This document shows positions 37,322 through 46,188 of a DNA stretch of 62,159 bases, one piece after another. The DNA comes from Dictyobacter arantiisoli (lineage in GTDB: Bacteria > Chloroflexota > Ktedonobacteria > Ktedonobacterales > Ktedonobacteraceae): assembly GCF_008326305.1 (NCBI RefSeq), contig NZ_BIXY01000037.1:1-62159 (forward strand). Direction: 5' to 3'. Numbering within the stretch: the stretch's first letter is position 1; each line of letters starts with the position of its first letter. The notes under the pieces are model-generated. The model saw only the letters and a list, made by a program, of their open reading frames with translations. It did no database searches and was not told where the DNA came from. The position numbers and the translations under genes are program-made.

Positions 37322-37385
37322 TTCTAGTGAAGAAAAGGGCAGCGCTTCCAACTGGAAATGCTGCCCTTTTCTTCACTAGAATTAT
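37318..37385. terminator. Terminator after glpX, 26-bp perfect stem
   Basis: Arms 37318-37343 and 37360-37385 match perfectly with a 16-nt loop. The left arm begins within the glpX stop codon. GC-rich core GGGCAGC/GCTGCCC with a CCCTTTTCTT run. Confidence 0.75.
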
Positions 37386-37404
37386 CTCAAAAAAGCTTTT
37401 TGCG

Positions 37405-37615
37405 CGCTCGACTTTTCGCACCTACGGTGCTCAAACAGAGTATGTAGTGTAGAAAAAGTTCTTCGAACTTTTTCTACACTACATACTAAACAGGAAATGT
37501 GCTGTGTATCTTTCCTGCACCACACATTAAAAAGGGCGCAGGCGCGCCTGCGCCTGCCAGTAGGTCAAACAGCAAAATACCGCTGGTGATGGGAATCAAA
37601 CACTTTGTAATAAAA
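37405..37615 (-). repeat. Dispersed repeat, copy C (inverted)
   Basis: Reverse orientation: tail box first (TTTTCGCACCTACGGTGCTC), then a 23-bp perfect stem with a TTC loop (37439-37461 / 37465-37487), the GC-rich box near 37530-37555, and the left block CCGCTGGTGATGGGAA near 37582. The stem matches copy A except that G-C pairs in A are A-T pairs here (GTGG/CCAC against GTAG/CTAC), which keeps the hairpin. Confidence 0.8.
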
Positions 37616-37641
37616 ACCTAAAAGTTCAAATTAGCTTCGAT

Positions 37642-37770
37642 TCAAATATTTTATAGTATATGGTGCATAAGCCGTTCTCTGAACGGCTTATGCACCATAT
37701 ACTATAAAATATTTGAGCGCCTCTGGCGCGAAAAGTCATCTAGGGATCATAGAAACTGTGGGATAAAAAC
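37642..37770 (+). repeat. Dispersed repeat, copy D
   Basis: A 36-bp perfect stem with TCT loop (37642-37677 / 37681-37716), followed by the tail box TTTGAGCGCCTCTGGCGCGA and a TCATC...GTGGGA block. The palindrome keeps the outer TAGTATATGGTG motif but has a different inner part from A and C. It lies tail-to-tail with copy C, just before the dehydrogenase stop codon. Confidence 0.75.
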
Positions 37771-37774
37771 AACT

Positions 37775-38860
37775 TTAAAAGGATTTTAAGCGTTCGATGA
37801 TCGCATCAGCAACTTGCGATGTACCGACCGCGCCTGGATCATCAGGGCGCGGCTTCAAATCATAGGTCACCGACTTCCCTTCGGCGAGGGTCTGCATCAA
37901 GGCCTTTTCCAGGCGGAGCGCGGCATCCCGCTCTTCCAGGTGTCGCAACATCATGACGCCAGAAAACATCATCGCCATAGGATTGACCTTGTTCTGGCCC
38001 GCGTATTTCGGGGCACTACCATGAACGGGTTCAAAGACGGCATAATTACTGCCAATATTGGCCCCCGGAGCCACTCCCAGTCCACCAATCAGGCCAGCGG
38101 ATAGATCGGAGATAATATCGCCATATAAATTAGGCAGAACCAGGACATCGTATTGCTCGGGCTTCTGGACCAGTTGCATACACATATTATCGACAATGCG
38201 GTCTTCATACTGGATATCGGGATACTCTCTGGCGACCTCATGTGCTGTGGATAAAAACAGGCCATCCGACATGCGCATAATGTTGGCTTTATGCACTGCC
38301 GTCACCTTGCGTCGCTTATTGGCACGGGCATATTCAAAGGCAAATTTGACAATCCGCCGCGTCGCCGCCACTGAGATATACTTGATACTCATGGCTGAGT
38401 TAGGATCAATGTGATGGCCCGTCGTACGTCCGATCATCGCCAACAATTCTTCATATTCAGAAGTGCCACGCTGAAACTCAATGCCAGCATAAAGATCTTC
38501 AGTATTTTCACGCACAATCACAAGATCAATATTCTCATACCGGGAACGAAGGCCCTGATATGTTTTGGCAGGACGCAGATTAGCATAGAGATCGAGTTGT
38601 TTGCGCAGCGTCACATTGGCGCTACGTTGCCCTCTTCCCACAGGGGTCGTAATTGGACCTTTCAGACCCACCCGGGTACGTTTAATCGACTCAATAACTT
38701 CATCCGGTAAAACGGTCCCCTGCTTTGCCAGCGTTTCCGCTCCTGCCTGTCGCACATCCCAGTCAAATTGTACACCCGTCGCTTCAAGGACACGGCGCGT
38801 CGCCTCAGAAATTTCGGGCCCAGTCCCATCGCCGGGAATCAGCGTCACTGCATGCGGCAT
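37775..38860 (-). CDS. Isocitrate/isopropylmalate-type dehydrogenase (probable isocitrate dehydrogenase)
   Basis: About 361 aa. Seen: VTLIPGDGTGPEISEATRRV, LKGPITTPVGRGQRSANVTL, LDLYANLRPAK, IVRENTEDLYAGIEF, a Lys in VTAVHKANIMRMSDGLF, DVLVLPNLYGDIISDLSAGL and FEPVHGSAPKYAGQNKVNPM. The NTEDLYAGIE motif and IDH3-like layout favour NAD-linked isocitrate dehydrogenase over LeuB. GGAGGATTAC leads the ATG at 38860. Convergent with glpX. Confidence 0.9.
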   Translation of the reverse strand: MPHAVTLIPGDGTGPEISEATRRVLEATGVQFDWDVRQAGAETLAKQGTVLPDEVIESIKRTRVGLKGPITTPVGRGQRSANVTLRKQLDLYANLRPAKTYQGLRSRYENIDLVIVRENTEDLYAGIEFQRGTSEYEELLAMIGRTTGHHIDPNSAMSIKYISVAATRRIVKFAFEYARANKRRKVTAVHKANIMRMSDGLFLSTAHEVAREYPDIQYEDRIVDNMCMQLVQKPEQYDVLVLPNLYGDIISDLSAGLIGGLGVAPGANIGSNYAVFEPVHGSAPKYAGQNKVNPMAMMFSGVMMLRHLEERDAALRLEKALMQTLAEGKSVTYDLKPRPDDPGAVGTSQVADAIIERLKSF

Positions 38861-38925
38861 GTAATCCTCCATTTAAGCAGAACTCTCTTACAATTCGCGT
38901 TTTTTGAGAGCGCAATTATTTCCCG

Positions 38926-38934
38926 ATTATATCA
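38926..38934 (-). promoter_or_regulatory. Extended -10 promoter of the dehydrogenase gene
   Basis: Minus strand reads TGATATAAT about 65 bases before the dehydrogenase ATG: an extended -10 box without a clear -35. It lies in the gap after topA. Confidence 0.45.
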
Positions 38935-38964
38935 TACACCAAAGGCTTGATTCTGCTTTTTTGG

Positions 38965-41469
38965 TTACTGTGTCGCGCCAGTTTCACGCTTTGACGCCGC
39001 ATTGGCCTTTGTCGTCGCAGTAGTACGGCGTGTGGGCGTCTTACTGCTTGCTTTGGCCTTCGCTGTAGCTGTTTTTGTCGTTTTCGTCGTACGCTTCGCT
39101 GTCGTGCGTGTAGCTGTTTTTGTCGTTGCCTTAGTGGTCGTGCTCGCACTCCGCCTGGTCGTTTTCTTTGCCGTATCGTCCGTCGCCTTTGTCGTTGCAC
39201 TTACACTTTTACGGCGTGTCTTCGTAGCAGGAGAGGTGGCACCGTCTGTCGTGGTCGCATTGCTACGGGTTGTGCGCGGAGCACGGGCGGCTTTAGCCTT
39301 ACCATCCAGTAAAGGCTTATCCTCAGTAGTATGCTGAGCCAGGAAATCCTGATAGCACACAGGTTCCTGCGCACCTTTCGGTACCACCATCAGACCACCA
39401 CATTTGGGACAGAGATCCGGCACTGGACGTTCCCAGATGGCAAAGTTACAGGTAGGATAGTTTCCACAGCCATAGAAAAGGCGTTTCTTCATCCGTGTCT
39501 TACGCTCGACCAGATCCCCTCCACATTGTGGACAGAGCGCGCCTGTTTTATTGACAACCGAGCGACGATAGCGACACTCAGGAAAATCAGAACATGAGAT
39601 AAAACGTCCAAAGCGTCCGGTACGGATCACCAGATTGCGGCCACAATCGGGACACAACTCATCGGTCTCCTCCAATGGCTTCTGAACGCGGTTCATCTCC
39701 ACTTCAGCTTTATCCATCGTCGTCTTAAAATCGCCATAGAATGTACTCAGGAACTCAATCCAGGAACGTCGCCCATCCTCAACATCGTCCAGTTTGCGCT
39801 CCATATCGGCGGTAAAACCGGTATCCACGATATTGGGAAAATGCTTATTCATCACCTCATTGATCGTTTCGCCCAACCAGGTTGGCACGAAACGGCGCTG
39901 CTCCTGATCCACATAACCACGATCCTGAATCGTACTGATAATAGGAACGTAGGTACTTGGACGACCGATGCCCTGCTCTTCCAGTTCTTTGATCAGGCTG
40001 GCCTCAGAGAAACGAGGGGGTGGCTGAGTAAAATGCTGCTCAGGCTTCAAACCATGGTAATCCAGCGGCTCATCGACTTTCATGGCAGGCAGAAGCTTTT
40101 CATCCTCTTCACGCGACCAGACGGCATAGAAACCAGGAAACTTCAGATTGGAACCGGTGGCGCGGAACACATAGTTTTTGGCAACGATATCGGCACGCAC
40201 CGTATCAAAGATCGCAGCCGTCATAAAGCTGGCTACAAAGCGCCGCCAGATTAAATTATACAGCTTAAACTGATCGGGCGTCAGATACGACTTGACATCC
40301 TGTGGTGTCAGTGCGGCTTCAGTCGGACGAATAGCCTCGTGGGCATCCTGGGTCGTAGCCTTGGATTTACCAACGCGCCCCTGACCCACATAGGGCTGAC
40401 CATGCGCCTCCGCAATGTATGCTTTCACCTGACTCTGTGCCTCTTCCGAGATACGGGTCGAGTCGGTACGCATATAGGTAATCAGACCCTGATGACCGCG
40501 TGCGCCTATTTCAATGCCTTCATAGAGTTGTTGAGCCAGACTCATGGTCTTTTTCGGCTTAAAGTAGAGCCGCTGTGATGCATCCTGCTGCAAGGTACTG
40601 GTGGTATACGGTAGGGGAGGCTGACGACGCTGCTCGCGCTCTTCATACTTCAGCACGCGATAGGACGCACCCTGCAATTCCTGCATAATGGCATCGGATT
40701 CAGCCTGCGAGGAAATCTTAATACGTCCTTTTGCGGCTTTGCCTGCCTTCGCACCATTCTCTGATCCTTCCGGCGTTGCGGCCTCATCTTTATCAGCAGC
40801 CGACTCAGCGCTCTTTAAGGATTCGAGATCATTCAGGCGAGAAATTAACTGCGCCTCAAAGCGCTCTTTTTGTTGCTGCTTACTCAGCGTAACAGCAATG
40901 CTCCAATATTCTTCAGGGATAAATGCGCGCACCTCAGCCTCGCGGTCGCAAATGAGACGCAAAGCCACCGATTGCACACGTCCAGCACTGGTACCGGATT
41001 GAATGCGGCGCCAGAGCAGAGGACTGATTTTATAGCCGACCAGGCGATCCAGCACACGACGTGCCTGTTGCGCATTAAAGAGGTCTTCATTAATTTGTCG
41101 GGGCTTGCGAATAGCCTCCTGGACCGCATGCTTGGTGATCTCATTAAACACAGCACGATGAGGATTCTTTAAATCCAGGATATATTTGAGCGACCAGGCA
41201 ATAAACTCGCCTTCGCGATCAGGGTCCGGGGCCAGATACACCTCATCGGCACGCTTTGACGCAGCTTTAAGCTCGTCGATTAATTTGTCTTTTTTCTCGA
41301 TAATCTCATATTTAGGAGCGAAGTCTTTGCGCGTATTCACGCCAAGCCCTTTTTTAGGCAAATCGATAATGTGGCCCATCGAAGCACGGACCTCAAAATC
41401 GCGACCAAGAAACTTTTCAATCGTTTTTGCTTTGGCCGGTGACTCGACAATTACTAATTTTTTCGCCAT
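38965..41469 (-). CDS. topA: DNA topoisomerase I
   Basis: 834 aa. Relaxes negative supercoils. Toprim domain at the start (KKLVIVESPAKAKTIEKFLG, APDPDREGEFIAWSL), catalytic region LITYMRTDSTRIS with the active Tyr, and EQGIGRPSTYVPIISTIQDR. Then three zinc ribbons (CPDCGRNLVIRTGRFGRF, CPQCGGDLVERKTRMKKR, CPKCGGLMVVP) and about 110 residues of Lys/Thr/Ala/Arg-rich tail (ATKTRRKSVSATTKATDDTA and more) resembling histone H1-like tails. The tail is a disordered DNA-binding extension, longer than in E. coli TopA. Confidence 0.96.
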   Translation of the reverse strand: MAKKLVIVESPAKAKTIEKFLGRDFEVRASMGHIIDLPKKGLGVNTRKDFAPKYEIIEKKDKLIDELKAASKRADEVYLAPDPDREGEFIAWSLKYILDLKNPHRAVFNEITKHAVQEAIRKPRQINEDLFNAQQARRVLDRLVGYKISPLLWRRIQSGTSAGRVQSVALRLICDREAEVRAFIPEEYWSIAVTLSKQQQKERFEAQLISRLNDLESLKSAESAADKDEAATPEGSENGAKAGKAAKGRIKISSQAESDAIMQELQGASYRVLKYEEREQRRQPPLPYTTSTLQQDASQRLYFKPKKTMSLAQQLYEGIEIGARGHQGLITYMRTDSTRISEEAQSQVKAYIAEAHGQPYVGQGRVGKSKATTQDAHEAIRPTEAALTPQDVKSYLTPDQFKLYNLIWRRFVASFMTAAIFDTVRADIVAKNYVFRATGSNLKFPGFYAVWSREEDEKLLPAMKVDEPLDYHGLKPEQHFTQPPPRFSEASLIKELEEQGIGRPSTYVPIISTIQDRGYVDQEQRRFVPTWLGETINEVMNKHFPNIVDTGFTADMERKLDDVEDGRRSWIEFLSTFYGDFKTTMDKAEVEMNRVQKPLEETDELCPDCGRNLVIRTGRFGRFISCSDFPECRYRRSVVNKTGALCPQCGGDLVERKTRMKKRLFYGCGNYPTCNFAIWERPVPDLCPKCGGLMVVPKGAQEPVCYQDFLAQHTTEDKPLLDGKAKAARAPRTTRSNATTTDGATSPATKTRRKSVSATTKATDDTAKKTTRRSASTTTKATTKTATRTTAKRTTKTTKTATAKAKASSKTPTRRTTATTKANAASKRETGATQ

Positions 41470-41924
41470 TGAGTTGATACCTGACCTTCGTTATTGAACA
41501 AAACCCGCACAGTTATAAGTGTTTGTCTTAAAGGATAGAATAGCATAGTTTGACAAGTAGGTATTCCATCCTATTTTACAGCTATTGCAAGCCAGTCTGT
41601 GGATTGCAGCTCGTCGAGCAATCTTTTCCGGCTTTCCATGAACATCTTGCATTCCATTGTTCCACTACCACCAACCTGCCGCTCTATACGGGCCATTATT
41701 CCAGACAGGATGAAAGGGAGCATCAAAAATTTCTTTTGAAGCATACCATACCTGGCAAGAGTTATTTCAGTAGCATATCTATCTTTACCATACTCTGACA
41801 AGAGGAGAAAGCTCATCCAGGGAGCTATCTTTACCATATACTTGACCCCATCAAGGCATGCATGCTATGCTGCATGCATCTACTATAGAGGACAGAAGCA
41901 GGAGCGCCGATGCGGAGGAACAGT
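41470..41924 (+). other. Divergent intergenic region with putative murT promoter
   Basis: 455 bp between topA and murT. A likely promoter is TTGACC (41842-41847), 18-base spacer, TATGCT (41866-41871), with the imperfect palindrome ATGCATGC..GCATGCAT overlapping it (about 41858-41879). No gene supported; the frames seen here are short and lack ribosome sites. Confidence 0.4.
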
Positions 41925-43631
41925 ATGCGAAAACAACAACCATCCCAGCCAATTCCGCCTGATACCGATCACTCGCAACAAACGAATCAATCCGATGCCG
42001 CCTCGCTTCCCACAGTGCCAGCAGAAGCACATCAGGAGTCAGCAGAGAAGCGTCAACGAGGATCGGCGCGCGCCGGTATGGCTGTCATCGCTGGTCGTAC
42101 CGCCGGGGCTTTGAGCCGTCGACTCCATATTGGCGGCGGAACAAGCATCATCGGTGTCGTTGCCCAGCGTGTCTACCCCGATATCGTCGCTCATCTGGCG
42201 ACGGAACTTGAACACGGCAGCATCATGGTGACGGGGACCAATGGAAAAACCACGACCAGTAGCTTTATCGCCGCCATTCTACGCGACGACGGATTGCGTG
42301 TCTGGCGCAACCGTGAAGGTTCAAATCTGGTTGGCGGCGTCGCCAGTTCTCTGGTCATTCGCGCCCAACCCAATGGTCACCTGCGCCGCTCTGGCGCGGC
42401 CATCTCGATTTTAGAGGTCGATGAGGCAGCCCTCCCCAAACTGGTTCGCGCTATCCCACCACGCATCGTTGTTTTTACCAATCTCTTTCGCGATCAACTG
42501 GATCGTTACGGTGAGGTGGATAGTGTTGTCAATAAATGGAAAATAGCGATTGCCCAGTTACCCGCAAGTACTACATTAATTCTCAATGCCGATGATCCTA
42601 CAATTACCCAACTGGGAGAGAACTTCCCCGGTCGCATCATCTACTATGGCATTGATGATATTCAACTGGAGGCCGCAGAGCCAGCCGAGACTGATACAGA
42701 GAAACGCTATCAGGTACTGGATACCCGCACCTGCGCTCACTGCGGTGCTGAATATGAATATAGCGCCCGCTTCTACAGCCACATGGGACATTACTATTGT
42801 CCCTCGTGCGGCAAGCGGCGTCCAACCCCCGATATCCGTATTAGCCGGGTGGAGATGGAGAGCTTTGATCGTATCCGCTTACAGATCGCGACAGGCGAAG
42901 AGGCAGCCCACGAAATAATCGTACCTTTACCTGGACTCTATAATATCTACAATGCTCTGGCGGCGGCAGCCGTTGCGCATGCAATGAAGATTGGCTGGGA
43001 TGCCGTGACCACTGGTATTGAACAATCCAAACCAGTCTTCGGGCGCGGCGAACGCATTCAAGTCGAGGGGCGAACCATTCGCCTGCTCCTCGCCAAGAAT
43101 CCTACCGGCTTCAACGAGGTCCTGCGCACCTTATTCTCGGATAATAGTTCACGCCACATCCTCTTCATCCTGAATGACAACATCGCAGATGGACAGGATA
43201 TTTCCTGGATCTGGGATGTGGATTTTGAGCGCGCGGTCCACCATATTGAAACGCTTGTTGTCAGCGGCACCCGGGCCTTCGATCTGGCCTTACGTATGCA
43301 ATATGCGGGCGTAGATGAGCAAAAAATTATGGTCGTCCCACCTACACCACTTAAGGCGCTTAAGACACTGCATACCACCCACAGCCGCCAGCAGAAAAAG
43401 CTCCATATTCGGCGCGCAAAGAAGGACAATGTAGAGTATAATACGCAAGAGAATATAAAATTACCTGAGTATGTCTATGGGATAAAAAACGCCCTGGATG
43501 GCGCGTTACAAAAAACACCTGTAGGCGAAACACTTTTCATCGTACCAACGTATACAGCATTACTTGAATTACATCGTGAACTGGAACAGCGTGGCTTTAC
43601 CTCGCGCTACTGGGAAGGAAGAGATGCATAA
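41925..43631 (+). CDS. murT: Lipid II isoglutaminyl synthase, MurT subunit
   Basis: About 568 aa. Mur-ligase ATPase that, with GatD, amidates D-Glu of lipid II to D-isoGln. Seen: GRTAGALSRRLHIGGGTSII, MVTGTNGKTTTSSFIAAILR (P-loop), ILEVDEAALPKLVRAI, VFTNLFRDQLDRYGEVDSVV, a CxxC..CxxC zinc ribbon (CAHCGAEYEY...YYCPSCGKR), and the DUF1727 C-terminal part (LLLAKNPTGFNEVLRTL, ILNDNIADGQDISWIWDVDF). ATG at 41925 after GGAGGA; an ATG at 41910 after AGGAG is also possible. gatD starts 4 bp downstream. Confidence 0.95.
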   Translation: MRKQQPSQPIPPDTDHSQQTNQSDAASLPTVPAEAHQESAEKRQRGSARAGMAVIAGRTAGALSRRLHIGGGTSIIGVVAQRVYPDIVAHLATELEHGSIMVTGTNGKTTTSSFIAAILRDDGLRVWRNREGSNLVGGVASSLVIRAQPNGHLRRSGAAISILEVDEAALPKLVRAIPPRIVVFTNLFRDQLDRYGEVDSVVNKWKIAIAQLPASTTLILNADDPTITQLGENFPGRIIYYGIDDIQLEAAEPAETDTEKRYQVLDTRTCAHCGAEYEYSARFYSHMGHYYCPSCGKRRPTPDIRISRVEMESFDRIRLQIATGEEAAHEIIVPLPGLYNIYNALAAAAVAHAMKIGWDAVTTGIEQSKPVFGRGERIQVEGRTIRLLLAKNPTGFNEVLRTLFSDNSSRHILFILNDNIADGQDISWIWDVDFERAVHHIETLVVSGTRAFDLALRMQYAGVDEQKIMVVPPTPLKALKTLHTTHSRQQKKLHIRRAKKDNVEYNTQENIKLPEYVYGIKNALDGALQKTPVGETLFIVPTYTALLELHRELEQRGFTSRYWEGRDA

Positions 43632-43634
43632 AAG

Positions 43635-44528
43635 ATGATCTCAGATTATCGCTCACAAAAACTTAGCCTGACGTTAGGGCATCTCTATCCCGATCAATTG
43701 AATTTATATGGGGATCGTGGCAATATCCTGACGTTACAAAGGCGTTGCCAGTTACGGGGTATTGAATTGCGGGTCGTAGGATTGGGCGTCGGCGATGCGC
43801 TGGCCCCGGATGAGTATGATCTTTTGTTTATTGGTGGTGGGCAAGATAAAGAACAGGCTCCCGTTGCGCAGGATCTCCATGAAATGAAAGGGATTGGGAT
43901 GTGGGCGGCTATCGAGGATGATATGCCTGTACTGGCGGTGTGTGGCGGCTTTCAACTGCTCGCCCATTATTATCGTCCCGCCGAAGGTCCCGATATGCGT
44001 GGCCTGGGTGTCTTTGACGCCTGGACAGAGCATAAAGGATCTCAGGTGCCACGCTGTATCGGAGATATCGCTATTCGCTGGGGCGACCAGACGCTGGTCG
44101 GTTTTGAAAACCATGGCGGTCGTACGTATCTGGGAACCGCCCAACCATTGGGGAGAGTTATCAAAGGCCATGGCAATAACGCTGAGGATCATACGGAAGG
44201 CGCGATCTATCGCAACGCATTCGGCACCTATCTGCATGGCTCGCTGTTACCAAAAAATCCACACTTCGCGGATTATTTACTCGAGCTAGCTCTGCAACGC
44301 AAATATAACCATGCCGAGTCGGAAAATGTTCCATCTTTCAACAGTGTCGCTACGGAACATGGATCCACTGTGTTAGAATTACCAAGAACAAGTTTGCCAT
44401 CACTCCTGGCACCATTGGATGATACGTTAGAATGGGAGGCACACGCCTCTCTACTGGAGCGCCTTGGATTATATACTGAGGCTGCCTCTGTTTTGCGCGC
44501 TCATATTGACTCATTTAGGCTGGTTTAG
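43635..44528 (+). CDS. gatD: Lipid II isoglutaminyl synthase, GatD glutamine amidotransferase subunit
   Basis: 297 aa. Class I CobB/CobQ-like amidotransferase supplying ammonia to MurT. Seen: LTLGHLYPDQLNLYGDRGNI, LRVVGLGVGDALAPDEYDLL, FIGGGQDKEQAPVAQDL, the nucleophile Cys in VLAVCGGFQLLAHYY (near residue 102), FENHGGRTYLG and GTYLHGSLLPKNPHFADYLL (His). A C-terminal extension of about 60 residues (EWEAHASLLERLGLYTEAAS) goes beyond usual GatD. Coupled to murT; the pair implies an amidated, Gram-positive-type peptidoglycan. Confidence 0.95.
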   Translation: MISDYRSQKLSLTLGHLYPDQLNLYGDRGNILTLQRRCQLRGIELRVVGLGVGDALAPDEYDLLFIGGGQDKEQAPVAQDLHEMKGIGMWAAIEDDMPVLAVCGGFQLLAHYYRPAEGPDMRGLGVFDAWTEHKGSQVPRCIGDIAIRWGDQTLVGFENHGGRTYLGTAQPLGRVIKGHGNNAEDHTEGAIYRNAFGTYLHGSLLPKNPHFADYLLELALQRKYNHAESENVPSFNSVATEHGSTVLELPRTSLPSLLAPLDDTLEWEAHASLLERLGLYTEAASVLRAHIDSFRLV

Positions 44529-44564
44529 GCTTGATTCACTGGTTTACCTGATGGGGAATATGCT

Positions 44565-45200
44565 ATGAGTTTTGATCGGTCAATGGCTCGTTGCTCATTT
44601 TGTGGTCGTCATTCCTCGGATGTACGACGGATGATCGCTGGACCAGGAGCAGCATACATTTGCGATGACTGTTTACAGGTATGTAATGATATTCTCCGCG
44701 ATCCAACGCCGTTTTCACCCCAGGCTCTGGAATTAGCTTCTCGTCCTCCGGTGGTTGTTGCGGCACCCCCGCCGCTGGGAGAGGACCGAAGCACAACAAC
44801 GACGACACGTGAGCCTGTACGTACAGTTATCCTTGAGCTTGAGCAGAAGCAACAGGGAAACACCCTGATTTTACACCGTATTCAATACTACCAGGATGTC
44901 TTTGAGCTTCAGTATCTGTGGATTCGACCACCCTTTACCGCGGGCTTTGCCTTTGTCCCTCGCATCATCTTTTTTTTGAAGGATACGACAGGCGCCCAAT
45001 GGACAGGAGATCGCGGTGGCATGATTCTGGCCCGCCCTGATCTGGCGAGTGGCCCTAATAATGCCGTCTATCAGGGAAGCGCGCGTTTTCGTCCCCTACC
45101 CTCAACGGGAGCACGGACATTGACAATCCGCGCCGCTGATCCCCTGGGACAATTTGAAGAATCCCCTCCACGCCCCTGGGAATTCGAAATAACCTTGTAA
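44565..45200 (+). CDS. ClpX-type zinc-finger protein with C-terminal unknown domain
   Basis: 211 aa. Residues 8-45 match the ClpX zinc-binding domain (RCSFCGRHSSDVRRMIAGPG, YICDDCLQVCNDIL: CxxC-19-CxxC). The AAA+ ATPase is absent. Instead a Pro/Thr linker (PPPLGEDRSTTTTT) leads to about 120 residues rich in beta strands (VRTVILELEQKQQGNTLILH, LQYLWIRPPFTAGFAFVPRI, LTIRAADPLGQFEESPPRP). GGGGAA precedes the ATG, 36 bp after gatD. It may be an adaptor or sensor that borrows the ClpX dimerisation module; that is inference. Confidence 0.8.
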   Translation: MSFDRSMARCSFCGRHSSDVRRMIAGPGAAYICDDCLQVCNDILRDPTPFSPQALELASRPPVVVAAPPPLGEDRSTTTTTREPVRTVILELEQKQQGNTLILHRIQYYQDVFELQYLWIRPPFTAGFAFVPRIIFFLKDTTGAQWTGDRGGMILARPDLASGPNNAVYQGSARFRPLPSTGARTLTIRAADPLGQFEESPPRPWEFEITL

Positions 45201-45230
45201 TAGAAGTCGACACGCTCACAGCAAATATGA

Positions 45231-45272
45231 CAAAAGTGGCACATTTCAAATCTATGAAATGTGCCACTTTTG
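45231..45272. terminator. Bidirectional terminator between the zinc-finger gene and hpf
   Basis: An 18-bp perfect stem (45231-45248 / 45255-45272) with a 6-nt loop. CAAAA and TTTTG flank the GTGGCAC core, giving T-runs on both strands. Genes on both sides converge here. Confidence 0.85.
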
Positions 45273-45325
45273 CAACATACTGCATTTCCATTTCCGCTTT
45301 ATTCAGTTCAAAGCCAGTACGCTAT

Positions 45326-45937
45326 TTATTCCTGTGCTGGAACTAGCAACCCATACCCGCCGGTATCCAACTTATACATGACATTGACACTATTGGTCTC
45401 AGAGTTGAAAAAGGGATAATAGGAGGTGCCACTTTTCTCCATCTGCTCGATCACTTCATGATCCGTCATGGATGTGGTCGGCAAACGTCGGATCTCCAGG
45501 ACTTTAGTCCAGATCTCTTCATTATCTTCTTCATCAACCGGGGCGGGAGGCAGGTCGGTGTCTTCATATTCATCAAAGGTGGAAAGTGCACCACCACGGG
45601 AGAGGGCAAGCATCTTAATGGGTTCAGCCTTCTGGCGTCTCGTCGTCACACGACCTTTCTGACGTCCCAGTTGTGCCACCACTTTATCGAGCACCAGATC
45701 AAGAGCCGCAGTCGCGGTTAAAGCACTTACCTCACTTCGCGAAGGAAATGGATTGTTTGCCAGGGCAAGCTGAACGGTGTAACGATCCCCGGCGCTGCGC
45801 GTCTGTTCCTCCAGGACGGTTATTTCAACACGCGCATCATCATTCAGCCAGTGTGATAGGCGCTGAACCTTGCGCTCAATCTTTGCACGTAATTGTGGTG
45901 TAATTTGCATCTGTCTGCTTTTGATAATTATTTGCAT
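45326..45937 (-). CDS. hpf: Ribosome hibernation promoting factor (long form)
   Basis: About 203 aa. The N-terminal S30AE domain (MQIIIKSRQMQITPQLRAKI, LVLDKVVAQLGRQKGRVTTR) binds 30S. After an acidic linker (PPAPVDEEDNEEIWTK) comes the C-terminal dimerisation domain (TTSMTDHEVIEQMEKSGTSY, VMYKLDTGGYGLLVP), which forms 100S dimers in stationary phase. The start at 45937 has GAAAGAGAG upstream; the longer frame has none. Confidence 0.93.
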   Translation of the reverse strand: MQIIIKSRQMQITPQLRAKIERKVQRLSHWLNDDARVEITVLEEQTRSAGDRYTVQLALANNPFPSRSEVSALTATAALDLVLDKVVAQLGRQKGRVTTRRQKAEPIKMLALSRGGALSTFDEYEDTDLPPAPVDEEDNEEIWTKVLEIRRLPTTSMTDHEVIEQMEKSGTSYYPFFNSETNSVNVMYKLDTGGYGLLVPAQE

Positions 45938-46055
45938 AGTTCGCTCTCTTTCAATCCAACAACACAGTGTAACGAACGTAACAGATGGCTCTTTGCTGAA
46001 AAAAGCGGGTACAGACACCATTATATCACCATTCCCCAAACGTAGTGGGTATATG

Positions 46056-46083
46056 TTGACACATTCTACCCCTTTTCTATACT
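46056..46083 (+). promoter_or_regulatory. Strong sigma-70-type promoter of a long leader
   Basis: TTGACA (46056-46061), 16-base spacer, TATACT (46078-46083): close to consensus. It points to the CxxC protein gene at 46380, leaving a leader of about 290 nt. The DNA from about 46090 to 46370 is AT-rich. A minus-strand TGATATAAT box (near 46020) may serve hpf. Confidence 0.6.
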
Positions 46084-46188
46084 CACAGCACTTATTGTAG
46101 ATGACATAAACTGTCTATAGCGAATTTTCTTTTTGCCAGAAGAATTGCATAGATATGTTTAAACGGTTGTACCTAAAAAGCTGAAAGA

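Noticed and set aside
41571-41837. Minus-strand frame of 88 codons upstream of topA
   Set aside because: No ribosome site, no recognisable motif, and it overlaps the likely murT promoter region.
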